Shown: positions 43,678-53,476 of the stretch, piece after piece
Layout: each line of letters starts with the position of its first letter
Numbering within the stretch: position 1 is the stretch's first letter
Source: Flavobacterium luteolum
GTDB taxonomy: Bacteria > Bacteroidota > Bacteroidia > Flavobacteriales > Flavobacteriaceae
Reading direction: 5' to 3'
DNA length: 64,000 bases
Assembly: GCF_027111275.1 (NCBI RefSeq)
Contig: NZ_CP114286.1
Location: 3,458,501-3,522,500, forward strand
Position numbers and translations under genes: made by a program
The notes under the pieces: generated by a model
Told to the model about the DNA's origin: nothing
Seen by the model: only the letters and a program-made list of their open reading frames with translations
Database searches by the model: none

Positions 43678-44877
43678 TTAATTCAGAACAATTTTATTAT
43701 CCTGAATCTCATAATCTAAACCAAAATCTTCTTTTAGATACTCCAGCACCTGCGGCAGCTTTTCATCTCCAAAATTAGCATTGATTTTTTGATTTGATAA
43801 ATTTTTATTTCTGCACTGAATCTGAACATTAAAATGACGTTCAAGTCCGCGTAATAATTCTTTTAAAGAGGCGTCGCGGTAGATGACCTTTCCGTGAAGC
43901 CAAGCTGTATATTCTTCGCTGAAAACTTTTTTTCTCACAATGGAACGATCATTTTTGTCAAAATAGCCCATCTGCTCAGGTTTGAGATTTACTGCGGCCT
44001 GCGCCGTTACTTGGGACTGGTTATTAGCCAGAGAAACTGCTCCCTTTGCCAGCACAACAAACGAATGGTCTTCTTCATCGTAGCAGTGCACATTAAAATG
44101 CGTTCCCAGAACTTTTACAGTCATATCCTGTGTATGTACGAAAAAAGGTGCTGTACTGTCTTCTGCAACTTCAAAATATGCTTCTCCATATACCTTTACA
44201 TCTCTTGAGCTGCTCCCTTTAACAAACTTCTGCGGATATACAATAGAAGTACCGGAATTCAAATACACTTTTGTGTTGTCAGAGAGCGTAACGTTGTATT
44301 TTTTTCCGAATGGAACTTTTAAAGTACAGAATGTTCCCTGTGAAGAAGCGGCAGAGCCATTATGAGACAATGTGTTTTCAGCAGATTCCCCCATAAGTCT
44401 TCCTTTTGAATCCTTTACAAGTTTATTCTGTCCAGCGCCAAGTACAAAATTTTCTCCGCTTGACAGTGTTAGCGTGACTTCTGAGTTTTTTATTTCCAGT
44501 TTCTCTATCGATTTCTCAGCTGATACTTCTTTCGTTGCATAGAAGACTACAATACATGCTGCAGCAAGGGACGTATAAATACTCCATCTGGATAAATTTC
44601 TGCCTGCATTTGATTTGTTTTTTAAATGTTTCAGGTTTCCATGATAGGGCACCGAAAGTTTTACCAGCAGTTTTTTCCATGCATCTTTCTTATTGATGGA
44701 CTGAGAAAGAGCAATCTGTCTGCAGCTTCTATAATTTTCTACATGCTGAACAAAAGTTTTTCTTGCTTCAGCATCATTGTCAAGTATATGCATAAAAGCT
44801 TCCTGCTCAGCCGGTGTGAGTGAATTGTCGAAATATCCCTGGATATACGGCAGCAGTTCTTTGCTTTCCTGGTTCAT
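43678..44877 (-). CDS. FecR-family anti-sigma factor (second copy, next to susC)
   Basis: A 399-residue FecR protein with N-terminal sigma-binding region, one membrane helix (WSIYTSLAAACIVVFYA), FecR domain (KVPFGKKYNVTLSDNTKVYLNSG in parts) and C-terminal DUF4974 (VIYRDASLKELLRGLERHFNVQI). It is the first gene of the susCD operon. No sigma gene is adjacent; the only ECF sigma in the locus is at the far end beside the other FecR. It may share that sigma or control one encoded elsewhere. Confidence 0.94.
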   Translation of the reverse strand: MNQESKELLPYIQGYFDNSLTPAEQEAFMHILDNDAEARKTFVQHVENYRSCRQIALSQSINKKDAWKKLLVKLSVPYHGNLKHLKNKSNAGRNLSRWSIYTSLAAACIVVFYATKEVSAEKSIEKLEIKNSEVTLTLSSGENFVLGAGQNKLVKDSKGRLMGESAENTLSHNGSAASSQGTFCTLKVPFGKKYNVTLSDNTKVYLNSGTSIVYPQKFVKGSSSRDVKVYGEAYFEVAEDSTAPFFVHTQDMTVKVLGTHFNVHCYDEEDHSFVVLAKGAVSLANNQSQVTAQAAVNLKPEQMGYFDKNDRSIVRKKVFSEEYTAWLHGKVIYRDASLKELLRGLERHFNVQIQCRNKNLSNQKINANFGDEKLPQVLEYLKEDFGLDYEIQDNKIVLN

Positions 44878-45389
44878 AAACTTGGTCTTTAAATCTATAA
44901 TCCGAAAGCCTGTTAAATGGGTGACAAAAAAATTAACTTTTTTTTAAACAAACTTTAATACAATGCTGTAAAACGGTGTTTATTCTGTTGCTAAATGTTA
45001 AAATATGGTAAGATTACAGATTTTGCAGTCTATAAATGAATTTTTAATAATGTGGAGGTGGTTTTTTGGCTTTTTGACAAAAGTGCGCATTTTGCATTAT
45101 TATTTGTTATTATCCGATTTTACTGACGATAATATGGCTTATCGTCCTAAAGTGTAACTTATTATTAAATGAATATTAAAATTTAATTTATTTTTTGTCA
45201 CCTATTTTCAAAGAATTGAATTAGTATGTTAAGTAATGACTCCAAAATTTAAATTTTTTGTCAAGTATGTTTCGGGTTTAGAGCTGGAAAATACAGAAGA
45301 TTAATTATTAAGGAGTCTGCATTTTAGGACATTGCTTAAAAATTTGCCCAATATCCTATCACAAAAAATCAACAGACTAAACCATAACT
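44878..45389. other. Divergent promoter region of the import/redox locus
   Basis: About 510 AT-rich bases between the divergent fecR-susC operon and the M16 peptidase gene. It must contain both promoters. I see no gene, RNA or strong palindrome. Confidence 0.5.
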
Positions 45390-48200
45390 ATGAAACGCAC
45401 TTTAATTTTATCATTCAGTTTTTTTATCGCGTCACTGCTCCAGGGTAATGCGCAGGACTACAAGGAATCGGATCCTCTGCCTGTTGACCAGAGCATAATA
45501 AAGGGTGTGCTTCCAAATGGGATGACGTATTATATTAAGAGAACGGAAGTTGTAAAAGGAGCAGCAAGCTACTACATAATCCAGAATGTAGGCTCTATTT
45601 TAGAGAATGACGAGCAGCAGGGGCTTGCGCATTTTTTGGAACATATGGCATTTAATGGAACGGAAAGTTTTCCGGGAAAAGGAATTTTAAATACCCTGCA
45701 AAAAAATGGGGCAGTCTTCGGTAAGGATATAAATGCCTACACATCATTTGATGAAACTGTTTATAATATGAACAATATACCGACAAAAGACGGTCTGGTA
45801 GATGTATGCCTTACAGTTTTAAGAGACTGGTCAAATAAGCTTCTTTTAACTGAAGAAGAAATAGATGCTGAAAGAGGAGTTATTAAAGAAGAGTGGCGTG
45901 CCAGACAAAACGGTCAGTCAAGATTAATGGAAAAGACACTTGGCGTACGATATAATAATTCTAAATATGCGCAGAGGATGCCTATTGGACTTATGCCTGT
46001 CGTAGAGAATTTTAAGTATAAAGCACTTCGTGATTTTTACCATGATTGGTACCGATCAGATCTTCAGGCTATTGCCGTAATAGGGGATATCGATGTAAAA
46101 GCTGTTGAGGCAGTGATAAAACAGAAGTTTTCTTCGATTCCAGCTGTTGATAATCCTAAAAAAAGATTTGTTGTGGATATAGCGCAAAATGAGAAAATGC
46201 AGTTTGTAATGGCTACAGATCCTGAAATTTCATCGCCTTCAATACATTTTGGCATACGCCATCAAAGATTGCAAAAATCAGAAACTGTTGGTGATTTGAA
46301 ACGTATTCTCATGGAATCGATGGCACTTAAAATGCTTTCAGACAGAATCTCGGAATTAGCACAGAAGCCTGGAGCAGCATTTCTTGGGGCACGCACAGGA
46401 TATGGACAGATGTCAAAGAGCGCCAATGTATTAAATGTAATGGTAACGCCTAAACCGAATCAGCAGCAGAAGGCGTTCACCGAAGTTTTGACTGAAGTTG
46501 TACGCGCTGTGAAATTTGGTTATACCGATTCTGAAGTTGAACGTGCAAAGCAGAATATCAAAACCTCTTACGAGAATCAGATAGCAGCTAAAAATGAGAA
46601 AAGCCATGAAAGCATAGAAGAAGTTATACAGGAAAACTTTTTAGATAATGCTGCAATGACAGACATTGACAAAGAGTATCAGGCGTCAAAAATGCTGATG
46701 GCATCAATAACAAAGGAAGAACTGCACAACATTATTAAAAATTTATACACAAAGGAGAACAGATTTTTAATTGTTACCGGCGTGGAAGGACAGGATAACC
46801 TCACTGAGGATGGCGCGCAGCAGATTTTAACGTCAATTGAAAACAGTACTTCAATACAGCCCTACACTGAAGCACTTGCAGGGAAAACCCTGATATCGGG
46901 ACTGGAAATCAAACCAGGCACAATACGATCTGCTAAGAAAGATAAAACAACCGGGGCAACTACATTTATTTTAAGTAATGGTGTTACGGTGCACTATAAG
47001 TTTGTTAATAAAGAGAAAAATCAGGTAGTTTTAAATGGAATCAGCAGAGGCGGCACCTCTCTTGTAAAAGATGCAGATCTTCCATCTGCAGATTTTGCAA
47101 TTAATCTGGCTCAGATGTCGGGACTTGGAGAATTTACTGCTGCAGAACTGAAAAAAGTGATGGCAGGAAAAACTGCCGGTGTTTCATTATCTCTTAGTGA
47201 TATTAACGAGTCCATTTCGGGACGTTCTAATACCAAGGATACAGAGACAATGCTGCAGCTTGTTTATCTTCAGTTTGTAAAACCGCGTTTTGATCCAGAA
47301 TCTTTTAAAGTGCTTCAGAGCAATATAAACAATTACATTGTCAGAAGAGGTAAAGATGTCGGTGAGAAAATGAAAGACAGCTTGTCATTGGCGCTATACG
47401 GAGCAAATAACCCGCGAAAATTAATTGTTAATCAAAAGTATGCTGATGCCGTTTCATTTGAAAAAATACAGTCTGTTTACAAGGAAAGATTTGCTGACAT
47501 ATCAGATTTTGAATTCTTTATTGTTGGTGACGTTGAATCAGGCCAGCTGGAGCCTCTTTTAGTTAAGTATATAGCAGGTATTTCGACTGGAAATGTTAAA
47601 GAAAAATTTGCTGACAATACGCCTCAATGGCTTTCTGAGAGAACCGATAAAGACATTTATGTTGAGATGAAAGATCCAAAAGCTGTAGTAAATATGGTTT
47701 TTAGAAAAGACATTCCATACAGTATAAAAAAATCAATTTACAGCAGCGTGCTTGGAAAAATACTTCAGCTGAGAGTTACTGCTACGGTTCGTGAAGCAGA
47801 AGGAGGAGCTTACAGCCCAAGTGCGTATGCAGGCTTTTCAAGAGAGCCCAAGCCGCAGGCGTTCGTATCATTTAGCTTTGACTGTAATCCAGGAATGGCA
47901 GACAAACTGGTTGATATTGTGAATGCAGAATTTAAAAAAATCGCTGACGGTATTATTATCGACGAAGAATTAAACAAGATCAGAACAAACCTTATCAAAG
48001 AAAACGAACAGGCAAAAGATAAAAATTCATACGATCTGCAGCTTCTTATGAGATATTTCAGATATGCAGAAGATATAAGCGATCCTAAAAACTTTGAGGA
48101 GATTGTTTCCAAGATGACCAAAAAAGACATACAGCTCATGGCTGGGGAAATTTTAAAAGGCGGTAAATCCTATGAGATAGTATTCAAGCCGAAACAATAA
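45390..48200 (+). CDS. M16-family zinc metallopeptidase (two-domain, periplasmic)
   Basis: A 936-residue secreted peptidase with signal MKRTLILSFSFFIASLLQGNAQ. The inverted zinc motif HxxEH is intact as HFLEH (His81, Glu84, His85), and the third ligand is Glu161 in EEEIDAERGVIKEEW. Two M16 halves are present; the second (from about residue 520) is inactive, as usual, and ends EGGAYSPSAYAGFSREP. PqqL-like enzymes of this type cut imported peptides in the periplasm. It is divergent from the susCD operon and followed by the DsbD-type genes, suggesting digestion of the transported substrate. Confidence 0.95.
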   Translation: MKRTLILSFSFFIASLLQGNAQDYKESDPLPVDQSIIKGVLPNGMTYYIKRTEVVKGAASYYIIQNVGSILENDEQQGLAHFLEHMAFNGTESFPGKGILNTLQKNGAVFGKDINAYTSFDETVYNMNNIPTKDGLVDVCLTVLRDWSNKLLLTEEEIDAERGVIKEEWRARQNGQSRLMEKTLGVRYNNSKYAQRMPIGLMPVVENFKYKALRDFYHDWYRSDLQAIAVIGDIDVKAVEAVIKQKFSSIPAVDNPKKRFVVDIAQNEKMQFVMATDPEISSPSIHFGIRHQRLQKSETVGDLKRILMESMALKMLSDRISELAQKPGAAFLGARTGYGQMSKSANVLNVMVTPKPNQQQKAFTEVLTEVVRAVKFGYTDSEVERAKQNIKTSYENQIAAKNEKSHESIEEVIQENFLDNAAMTDIDKEYQASKMLMASITKEELHNIIKNLYTKENRFLIVTGVEGQDNLTEDGAQQILTSIENSTSIQPYTEALAGKTLISGLEIKPGTIRSAKKDKTTGATTFILSNGVTVHYKFVNKEKNQVVLNGISRGGTSLVKDADLPSADFAINLAQMSGLGEFTAAELKKVMAGKTAGVSLSLSDINESISGRSNTKDTETMLQLVYLQFVKPRFDPESFKVLQSNINNYIVRRGKDVGEKMKDSLSLALYGANNPRKLIVNQKYADAVSFEKIQSVYKERFADISDFEFFIVGDVESGQLEPLLVKYIAGISTGNVKEKFADNTPQWLSERTDKDIYVEMKDPKAVVNMVFRKDIPYSIKKSIYSSVLGKILQLRVTATVREAEGGAYSPSAYAGFSREPKPQAFVSFSFDCNPGMADKLVDIVNAEFKKIADGIIIDEELNKIRTNLIKENEQAKDKNSYDLQLLMRYFRYAEDISDPKNFEEIVSKMTKKDIQLMAGEILKGGKSYEIVFKPKQ

Positions 48201-48240
48201 GAATAAAGAATAAAAAACATTAACCAATAAACTAAAAAAG

Positions 48241-48690
48241 ATGAGAAAGACCGCCTTAATTTTTGCACTGCTTTCATTCTGTGCAGTACAAGCACAAATA
48301 TTAGCACCGGTAAAATGGAAAACTTCAGTGAAAAAGATTTCCGAAACTGAATATGAACTTGTTGCTACGGCTGCGATTTCTGGTGACTGGCATTTATATT
48401 CGCAGTCAGTTCCAGAAAATGGACCTTCTGCAACCAGTTTTACATTTAAGGGAAATCCAAATTATTTAAAAAAAGGAAATACCAGAGAAGATCAGGGTCA
48501 TACTATAGATGATAAAGTTTTCAAAATGAAAATAAAATATTTCGAAAAGAAAGCAGACTTCAGACAGACCATCAAAGTGAAAAATAAAAAGAAAGGTTTT
48601 AAAATAAATGCGGTGGTGGAATTCATGGTGTGCAATGATTCACAATGCCTGCCTCCTTCAGAGGAAGATCTAGTTTTTGAAATTAAATAA
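48241..48690 (+). CDS. Free-standing DsbD-alpha-like domain with intact Cys pair
   Basis: A 149-residue exported protein consisting of a signal peptide (ending VQAQ) and a single immunoglobulin-like domain homologous to the N-terminal domain of DsbD: PVKWKTSVKKISETEYEL, then DWHLYSQSVPENGPSATSF. Cys131 and Cys136 (CNDSQCLPP) match the redox pair of DsbD-alpha. It lies between the M16 peptidase gene (40 bp) and the dsbD gene (98 bp). It probably receives electrons from the DsbD membrane domain and passes them to periplasmic partners. Confidence 0.85.
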   Translation: MRKTALIFALLSFCAVQAQILAPVKWKTSVKKISETEYELVATAAISGDWHLYSQSVPENGPSATSFTFKGNPNYLKKGNTREDQGHTIDDKVFKMKIKYFEKKADFRQTIKVKNKKKGFKINAVVEFMVCNDSQCLPPSEEDLVFEIK

Positions 48691-48700
48691 ATATTAGCAG

Positions 48701-48761
48701 TTAAATAATTTCCCTTCAGCGGGCCCAAACGGCTGGGGGGAGAAATTTAACAGGGTTTTTT
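48701..48761 (+). terminator. Hairpin with downstream T-run between DsbD-alpha and dsbD
   Basis: A long imperfect stem pairs the region 48701-48720 (ATTTC...CAGC) with 48732-48750 (GCTG...GAAATTTAA) around a GC-rich loop. A six-base T-run follows at 48756-48761. It lies inside the operon, so it is probably an attenuator or stability element that changes the ratio of the two products. Confidence 0.5.
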
Positions 48762-48788
48762 ACATCCCGATTTATACAGTTATATTAA

Positions 48789-50741
48789 ATGAAAAAGATT
48801 ATATTATTTATATTGATATTCAGCACGCTGTCAGCTGTCTCGCAGGGCTCAAAGCCGGTAAAGTGGTCAACGGCAGTGGAAAAGATATCAGATACGGAAT
48901 ACAAACTTATAAGTAAGGCAGAAATAGGTGCAGGATGGTCTTTATATGGACAGGAAGTTCCTGCCGGTATTCCCGCTGCTACAAGTTTTCTTTATGATGA
49001 TTCTGAAGGCGGTTTTACAGTGATTGGCAATACAAAAGAACCGGAAGGCCTGCTTATCAAAGATAAGGACGGGGCAGAAGTTAGTAGCTTTACCGGGTCT
49101 GCAGTATTTGAACAGCGTATTGAAATTTTAAAAAAAATTAAAGCTGTAAAGGCCGAGGTTGAATTTACTGCAGGTACAGCCGCTGAATTTCTTCCCGTGT
49201 CTTCTCAGACCTTAACCTTTTGGTTAGAAGATACCGCCGCAGTATCGGAAGTTTCAAAAACTGCGGCCGCAATATCCGAGGATTCATCGAAAGACAACCC
49301 GAATTCGGGAGGTCTTTTTGGGATCTTTTTCTTAGCATTTTTATCAGGTTTCGCTGCCTTGCTGACTCCATGTGTATTTCCAATGATTCCGATGACGGTC
49401 AGCTTTTTTACCAAACAGAGTAAAAACAGAGCTGCAGGAATCAGAAATGCTGTTATATATGGAATCTGTATTATAATTATCTATGTGCTGCTGGGTACCA
49501 TAGTGACGGCTGTCTTCGGTGCGGATTCTTTAAATGCATTATCAACCAATGTATGGTTTAATATTATTTTCTTTCTTCTGCTGGTAGTTTTTGCCTGCTC
49601 GTTTTTAGGCGGATTTGAAATTATGCTTCCAAATTCACTGGCCAACAAAGTAGATTCTCAGGCCGATAGAGGAGGACTGATCGGTATATTTTTTATGGCT
49701 CTTGCCCTGGCAATAGTATCTTTCTCCTGTACTGGTCCAATCGTTGGAACACTGCTTGTCGAGGCGGCTTCAAAAGGAGGCGCAGCCCCTATAATAGGAA
49801 TGCTGGGTTTCTCCTCGGCTATAGCACTGCCTTTTGCACTTTTTGCAGCCTTTCCGGGCTGGCTTAATTCCCTGCCAAAATCAGGAGGCTGGCTGAATAC
49901 CGTGAAAGTATTCTTAGGTTTTCTGGAGCTTGCACTTGCCTTTAAGTTTTTGTCGCAAGCTGATTTAGTGCTGCAGCTGCATCTGCTGGAACGCGAAGTA
50001 TTCATTGCAATCTGGATTGCTGTCTTTGGTGCACTGGCGTTTTATCTGTTTGGAAAAATTCAGCTTCCTCATGATTCCCCTCTGCCGCACATTTCGGTAG
50101 GAAGATTAGGAATGGGACTGCTGGTTTTGAGTTTTACGATCTATTTAATTCCCGGTCTTTGGGGGGCTCCGCTGAATCTAATAAGCGCTTTTCCTCCTCC
50201 GCAGGATTACAGTGAATCACCATATGGTGTTGGAAGTGCTAAAGGCGCGTCGGCCGATGCAGGTAAGGCCGCAGAACTGCCTGAGGGAGCACATCTTCTT
50301 GCCCCTCACGATATTGTAGCTTTTGATGACTATGATAAAGGGGTTGCCTATGCTAAAAAAACTGGAAAACCGATTATGCTAGATTTTACAGGATGGGCAT
50401 GCGTGAACTGCAGAAAAATGGAGCAGAATGTATGGCCTAAGCCGGAAGTTTTAAATATATTGAAAAACGACGTTGTGCTGATATCACTTTATGTTGATGA
50501 TAAACGAAAATTATCAGATTCAGAGATCATAGAGTCAAAATTAAAACCTGGCAAAAAGCTGAAGTACATCGGCCAGAAATGGAGTGAGCTTCAGACCCTT
50601 CGCTATAAATCAAACAGCCAGCCGTATTATGTCCTTATGGATCATAATGAGCAGACGCTGGTGAAACCTACCGGATATACGCCGGAAACAGCTGATTATA
50701 AAGCATGGCTTACCGAAGGAATATCAAAATTTAAAAAATAG
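48789..50741 (+). CDS. dsbD: Thiol:disulfide interchange protein DsbD
   Basis: A 650-residue protein with signal peptide, an N-terminal DsbD-alpha-like domain (22-147), an 8-helix membrane core (about 172-465) and a C-terminal thioredoxin domain. The membrane cysteines are Cys195 (LLTPCVFPM) and Cys314 (SFSCTGP); the C-terminal pair is Cys538-V-N-Cys541 (WACVNC). DsbD moves electrons from cytoplasmic thioredoxin to the periplasm. Unusually, the alpha domain has Gly129 and Phe134 where the redox cysteines belong, aligned without gaps to the free-standing alpha domain upstream that keeps both. The two products probably work together. Confidence 0.95.
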   Translation: MKKIILFILIFSTLSAVSQGSKPVKWSTAVEKISDTEYKLISKAEIGAGWSLYGQEVPAGIPAATSFLYDDSEGGFTVIGNTKEPEGLLIKDKDGAEVSSFTGSAVFEQRIEILKKIKAVKAEVEFTAGTAAEFLPVSSQTLTFWLEDTAAVSEVSKTAAAISEDSSKDNPNSGGLFGIFFLAFLSGFAALLTPCVFPMIPMTVSFFTKQSKNRAAGIRNAVIYGICIIIIYVLLGTIVTAVFGADSLNALSTNVWFNIIFFLLLVVFACSFLGGFEIMLPNSLANKVDSQADRGGLIGIFFMALALAIVSFSCTGPIVGTLLVEAASKGGAAPIIGMLGFSSAIALPFALFAAFPGWLNSLPKSGGWLNTVKVFLGFLELALAFKFLSQADLVLQLHLLEREVFIAIWIAVFGALAFYLFGKIQLPHDSPLPHISVGRLGMGLLVLSFTIYLIPGLWGAPLNLISAFPPPQDYSESPYGVGSAKGASADAGKAAELPEGAHLLAPHDIVAFDDYDKGVAYAKKTGKPIMLDFTGWACVNCRKMEQNVWPKPEVLNILKNDVVLISLYVDDKRKLSDSEIIESKLKPGKKLKYIGQKWSELQTLRYKSNSQPYYVLMDHNEQTLVKPTGYTPETADYKAWLTEGISKFKK

Positions 50742-50771
50742 ATTAAAAAGTATTATATACTGTAAAGTTTA

Positions 50772-52268
50772 ATGAGCACTACTACTACCCAAAACAATAT
50801 TTCCCCGTTAGAGTCCTACTTCGGGTCTTTCAGACCGCATATAGTGGGAACAGGCCATAGGTTTAAATCCTATTACGGGGAACAAAAATTAGTATATGCC
50901 GACTGGATTGCAAGCGGAAGGTTGTACGGTCCCATTGAAGATATCATGAGATACAAGATAGGACCTATGATTGCCAACACACATTCATTTTCGAGTGAAA
51001 CGGGAAAAGCTTCCACGTATGCGTATCAGCACGCCAGAATGCTGATAAAAAAGCATGTAAATGCAGCTGAAGACGATGTGCTGGTAACAACAGGAGCAGG
51101 AATGACTGCCGCACTCTCAAAGCTCCAGCGTTTAATGGGGCTTCAGCAGACAGGTTCGGAAATTCAAAATTCAGCAGACTCTGCGCAAAAACCAGTTGTA
51201 TTCATTACTCATATGGAACACCATTCCAATCAGGTTCCCTGGTATGAAATTGGTGCAGATGTAGTAATTCTGCCTGCAGATGAAAATTTTCTGGCGGATC
51301 CTTCTGTTTTGGACAGGATTCTAGACAAGTACAAGGATAGAAAAGTTAAAATAGGCTCTTTTACGGCCTGTTCGAATGTAACGGGCATTATTACGCCTTA
51401 TCATAAAATGGCGGCAGTGATGCACAAGCACGGAGGTATCTGTATCATAGATTTTGCAGCCTCGGCACCGTATGCCAATATTGATATGCACCCTGCAGAT
51501 CCAGAGGAGCGTCTGGATGCCGTGCTCTTTTCACCTCACAAATTTCTGGGAGGACCGGGAACCTGCGGCATTTTAATTTTTAATGAAAAACTATATAAAT
51601 CCCGATTTCCTGACAATCCGGGAGGGGGCAATGTAAAATGCACTAATCCTTGGGGGGATTATTTTTACAGTAATATTCCCGAGGTCAGGGAAGACGGGGG
51701 AACCCCAGGTTTTCTTCAGGTTATGAGAACTGCCTTATGCATCGAGCTCAAGGAAAAGATGGGAGTTGAGAATATGAAGAAAAGGGAAAAGGAATTACTG
51801 CACCTCTGTTATACAGAGCTTCTTAAAATTCCCGGACTATCTATACTGGGCGATATTCAAACGGAGCGTATCGGATGTGTTTCTTTTACAGTTGAAAATA
51901 TCCATTATAACCTTCTGGTACGTCTTTTAAATGACCGTTTCGGCATTCAGGTCCGCGGCGGCTGGTCATGTGCCAGCACCTATGCGCACCATCTCTTTGA
52001 TATTGATAAGAAGCAGTCCCAAGTTATTACAAAAGGCATCCTTGAAAAGGATTTAACACAGAAACCAGGCTGGGTCAGATTATCACTGCACCCGACTATG
52101 ACCAACGAGGAATTACTGTTTATCTGCGATGCGGTACAGAAAATTGCTTTTTACTGTGAGGACTGGCAGAAAGGATATCAGTACAATCCGGCAAGTAATG
52201 AATTTGACAGCATAACAGAAAAAGAGCTTCTTGCCGAGAGTGTAAAGGAATGGTTTATCCTTGATTAA
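50772..52268 (+). CDS. Class V aminotransferase / cysteine desulfurase-like PLP enzyme
   Basis: A 498-residue fold-type I PLP enzyme, cytoplasmic. The PLP lysine is Lys257 in FSPHKFLGGPGTCG, with the cofactor-binding Asp in IIDFAASAPY just before it and HMEHHSNQVPW upstream. The C-terminal third contains IQVRGGWSCAST, where the Cys resembles the mobile catalytic cysteine region of desulfurases, but the loop context differs from IscS/SufS. It could be a cysteine desulfurase or lyase. It lies 30 bp after dsbD and 27 bp before trxB, so a role in sulfur amino acid handling fits. Confidence 0.85.
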   Translation: MSTTTTQNNISPLESYFGSFRPHIVGTGHRFKSYYGEQKLVYADWIASGRLYGPIEDIMRYKIGPMIANTHSFSSETGKASTYAYQHARMLIKKHVNAAEDDVLVTTGAGMTAALSKLQRLMGLQQTGSEIQNSADSAQKPVVFITHMEHHSNQVPWYEIGADVVILPADENFLADPSVLDRILDKYKDRKVKIGSFTACSNVTGIITPYHKMAAVMHKHGGICIIDFAASAPYANIDMHPADPEERLDAVLFSPHKFLGGPGTCGILIFNEKLYKSRFPDNPGGGNVKCTNPWGDYFYSNIPEVREDGGTPGFLQVMRTALCIELKEKMGVENMKKREKELLHLCYTELLKIPGLSILGDIQTERIGCVSFTVENIHYNLLVRLLNDRFGIQVRGGWSCASTYAHHLFDIDKKQSQVITKGILEKDLTQKPGWVRLSLHPTMTNEELLFICDAVQKIAFYCEDWQKGYQYNPASNEFDSITEKELLAESVKEWFILD

Positions 52269-52295
52269 TTGAGTTTTGAATTACAAAAATATTAT

Positions 52296-53246
52296 ATGTC
52301 AGATACAATCGAAAAAATTAAATGCCTGATTATTGGTTCTGGTCCCGCAGGTTATACTGCTGCAATTTATGCAGCCAGAGCAAATATGAATCCTATTTTA
52401 TATCAGGGAATGCAGCCAGGCGGCCAGCTGACTACAACTAATGAGGTGGAGAATTTTCCGGGTTATGCTGATGGAATTACAGGCCCCGAAATGATGATGC
52501 AGTTACAAGAGCAGGCAAAACGTTTTGGAGCTGATATCCGCGATGGATGGGCTACAAAAGTAGATTTTTCAGCACAGTCACATAAAGTCTGGATTAACGA
52601 TTCGATCGAATTACAATGTGAAACCGTTATTATTTCTACAGGTGCTTCGGCAAAATATTTAGGATTACCATCAGAACAGCACTATTTAAATATGGGCGGG
52701 GGAGTTTCAGCCTGCGCAGTCTGCGATGGATTTTTCTACCGAAATCGGGACGTTGTAATTGTCGGCGCCGGAGATTCTGCTTGTGAGGAGGCACATTATC
52801 TGTCTAAACTTTGTAAAAAGGTAACGATGCTTGTCAGAAGCGAGAAATTCAGGGCATCGAAAATTATGGAAGAACGTGTCCGCAAAACTGAGAATATTGA
52901 GATTTTAATGAATCATGATACTGTAGAAGTTGTAGGCGACCAGCATGTAGTTTACGGCGTTAAAGCATTAAATAAAAATACAGGGGAAGTTATTGAAATT
53001 CCTGCCACAGGTTTTTTCGTAGCCATTGGGCACAAACCAAATACAGATATTTTTGCTGATTACATTTCCCTTGATGAAACTGGGTATATCATAAATGTTC
53101 CGGGAACATCCAGAACAAATGTCGATGGCGTATTTGTGGCTGGCGATGCTGCGGACCAGGTTTACCGCCAGGCTATTACTGCTGCAGGCACTGGCTGCAT
53201 GGCAGCACTTGATGCAGAAAGATATCTGGCATCAAAAGAAGACTGA
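52296..53246 (+). CDS. trxB: Thioredoxin-disulfide reductase
   Basis: ATG at 52296 gives 316 residues, the usual TrxB length; a TTG at 52269 abutting the previous stop would add nine residues. It has the FAD-binding GSGPAGYTAAIYAARA, the redox pair Cys140-A-V-Cys143 (CAVCDGF), the NADPH-binding GAGDSACEEA, and the C-terminal FAD motif GVFVAGDA. It reduces thioredoxin with NADPH. In this operon it supplies electrons that DsbD carries across the membrane. The chromosome may hold another trxB, which I cannot see. Confidence 0.96.
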   Translation: MSDTIEKIKCLIIGSGPAGYTAAIYAARANMNPILYQGMQPGGQLTTTNEVENFPGYADGITGPEMMMQLQEQAKRFGADIRDGWATKVDFSAQSHKVWINDSIELQCETVIISTGASAKYLGLPSEQHYLNMGGGVSACAVCDGFFYRNRDVVIVGAGDSACEEAHYLSKLCKKVTMLVRSEKFRASKIMEERVRKTENIEILMNHDTVEVVGDQHVVYGVKALNKNTGEVIEIPATGFFVAIGHKPNTDIFADYISLDETGYIINVPGTSRTNVDGVFVAGDAADQVYRQAITAAGTGCMAALDAERYLASKED

Positions 53247-53365
53247 TTTTTATGAAATGCCAGTAAGAAGCAGGCTCGCAGGAGCGGTGGATTTTTATAA
53301 TTTTTTAATAGTTGTCTTTCATTGTTTTTATGTAAACGTATAAGTTAGTACTTTTTGAAAGATAC

Positions 53366-53391
53366 AGGGGGCTGCTTGCAGCTCCTTTTTT
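53366..53391 (+). terminator. Terminator after trxB
   Basis: AGGGGGCTGC-TT-GCAGCTCCT forms a GC-rich stem with a tiny loop, followed by TTTTTT. It closes the M16-to-trxB transcript and separates it from the following tlpA-like gene. Confidence 0.8.
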
Positions 53392-53476
53392 ACCCGGTTC
53401 ATGGGGAAAGCATTAGAAAAAATTAAAGGCAGAAGATTATGAATTGATAATTTACATTAACATAAAAAAAATTGAA

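Noticed and set aside
48701..48750. A riboswitch before dsbD
   Set aside because: The structure is a single imperfect stem; no known riboswitch core is recognisable, so it is listed only as a hairpin.
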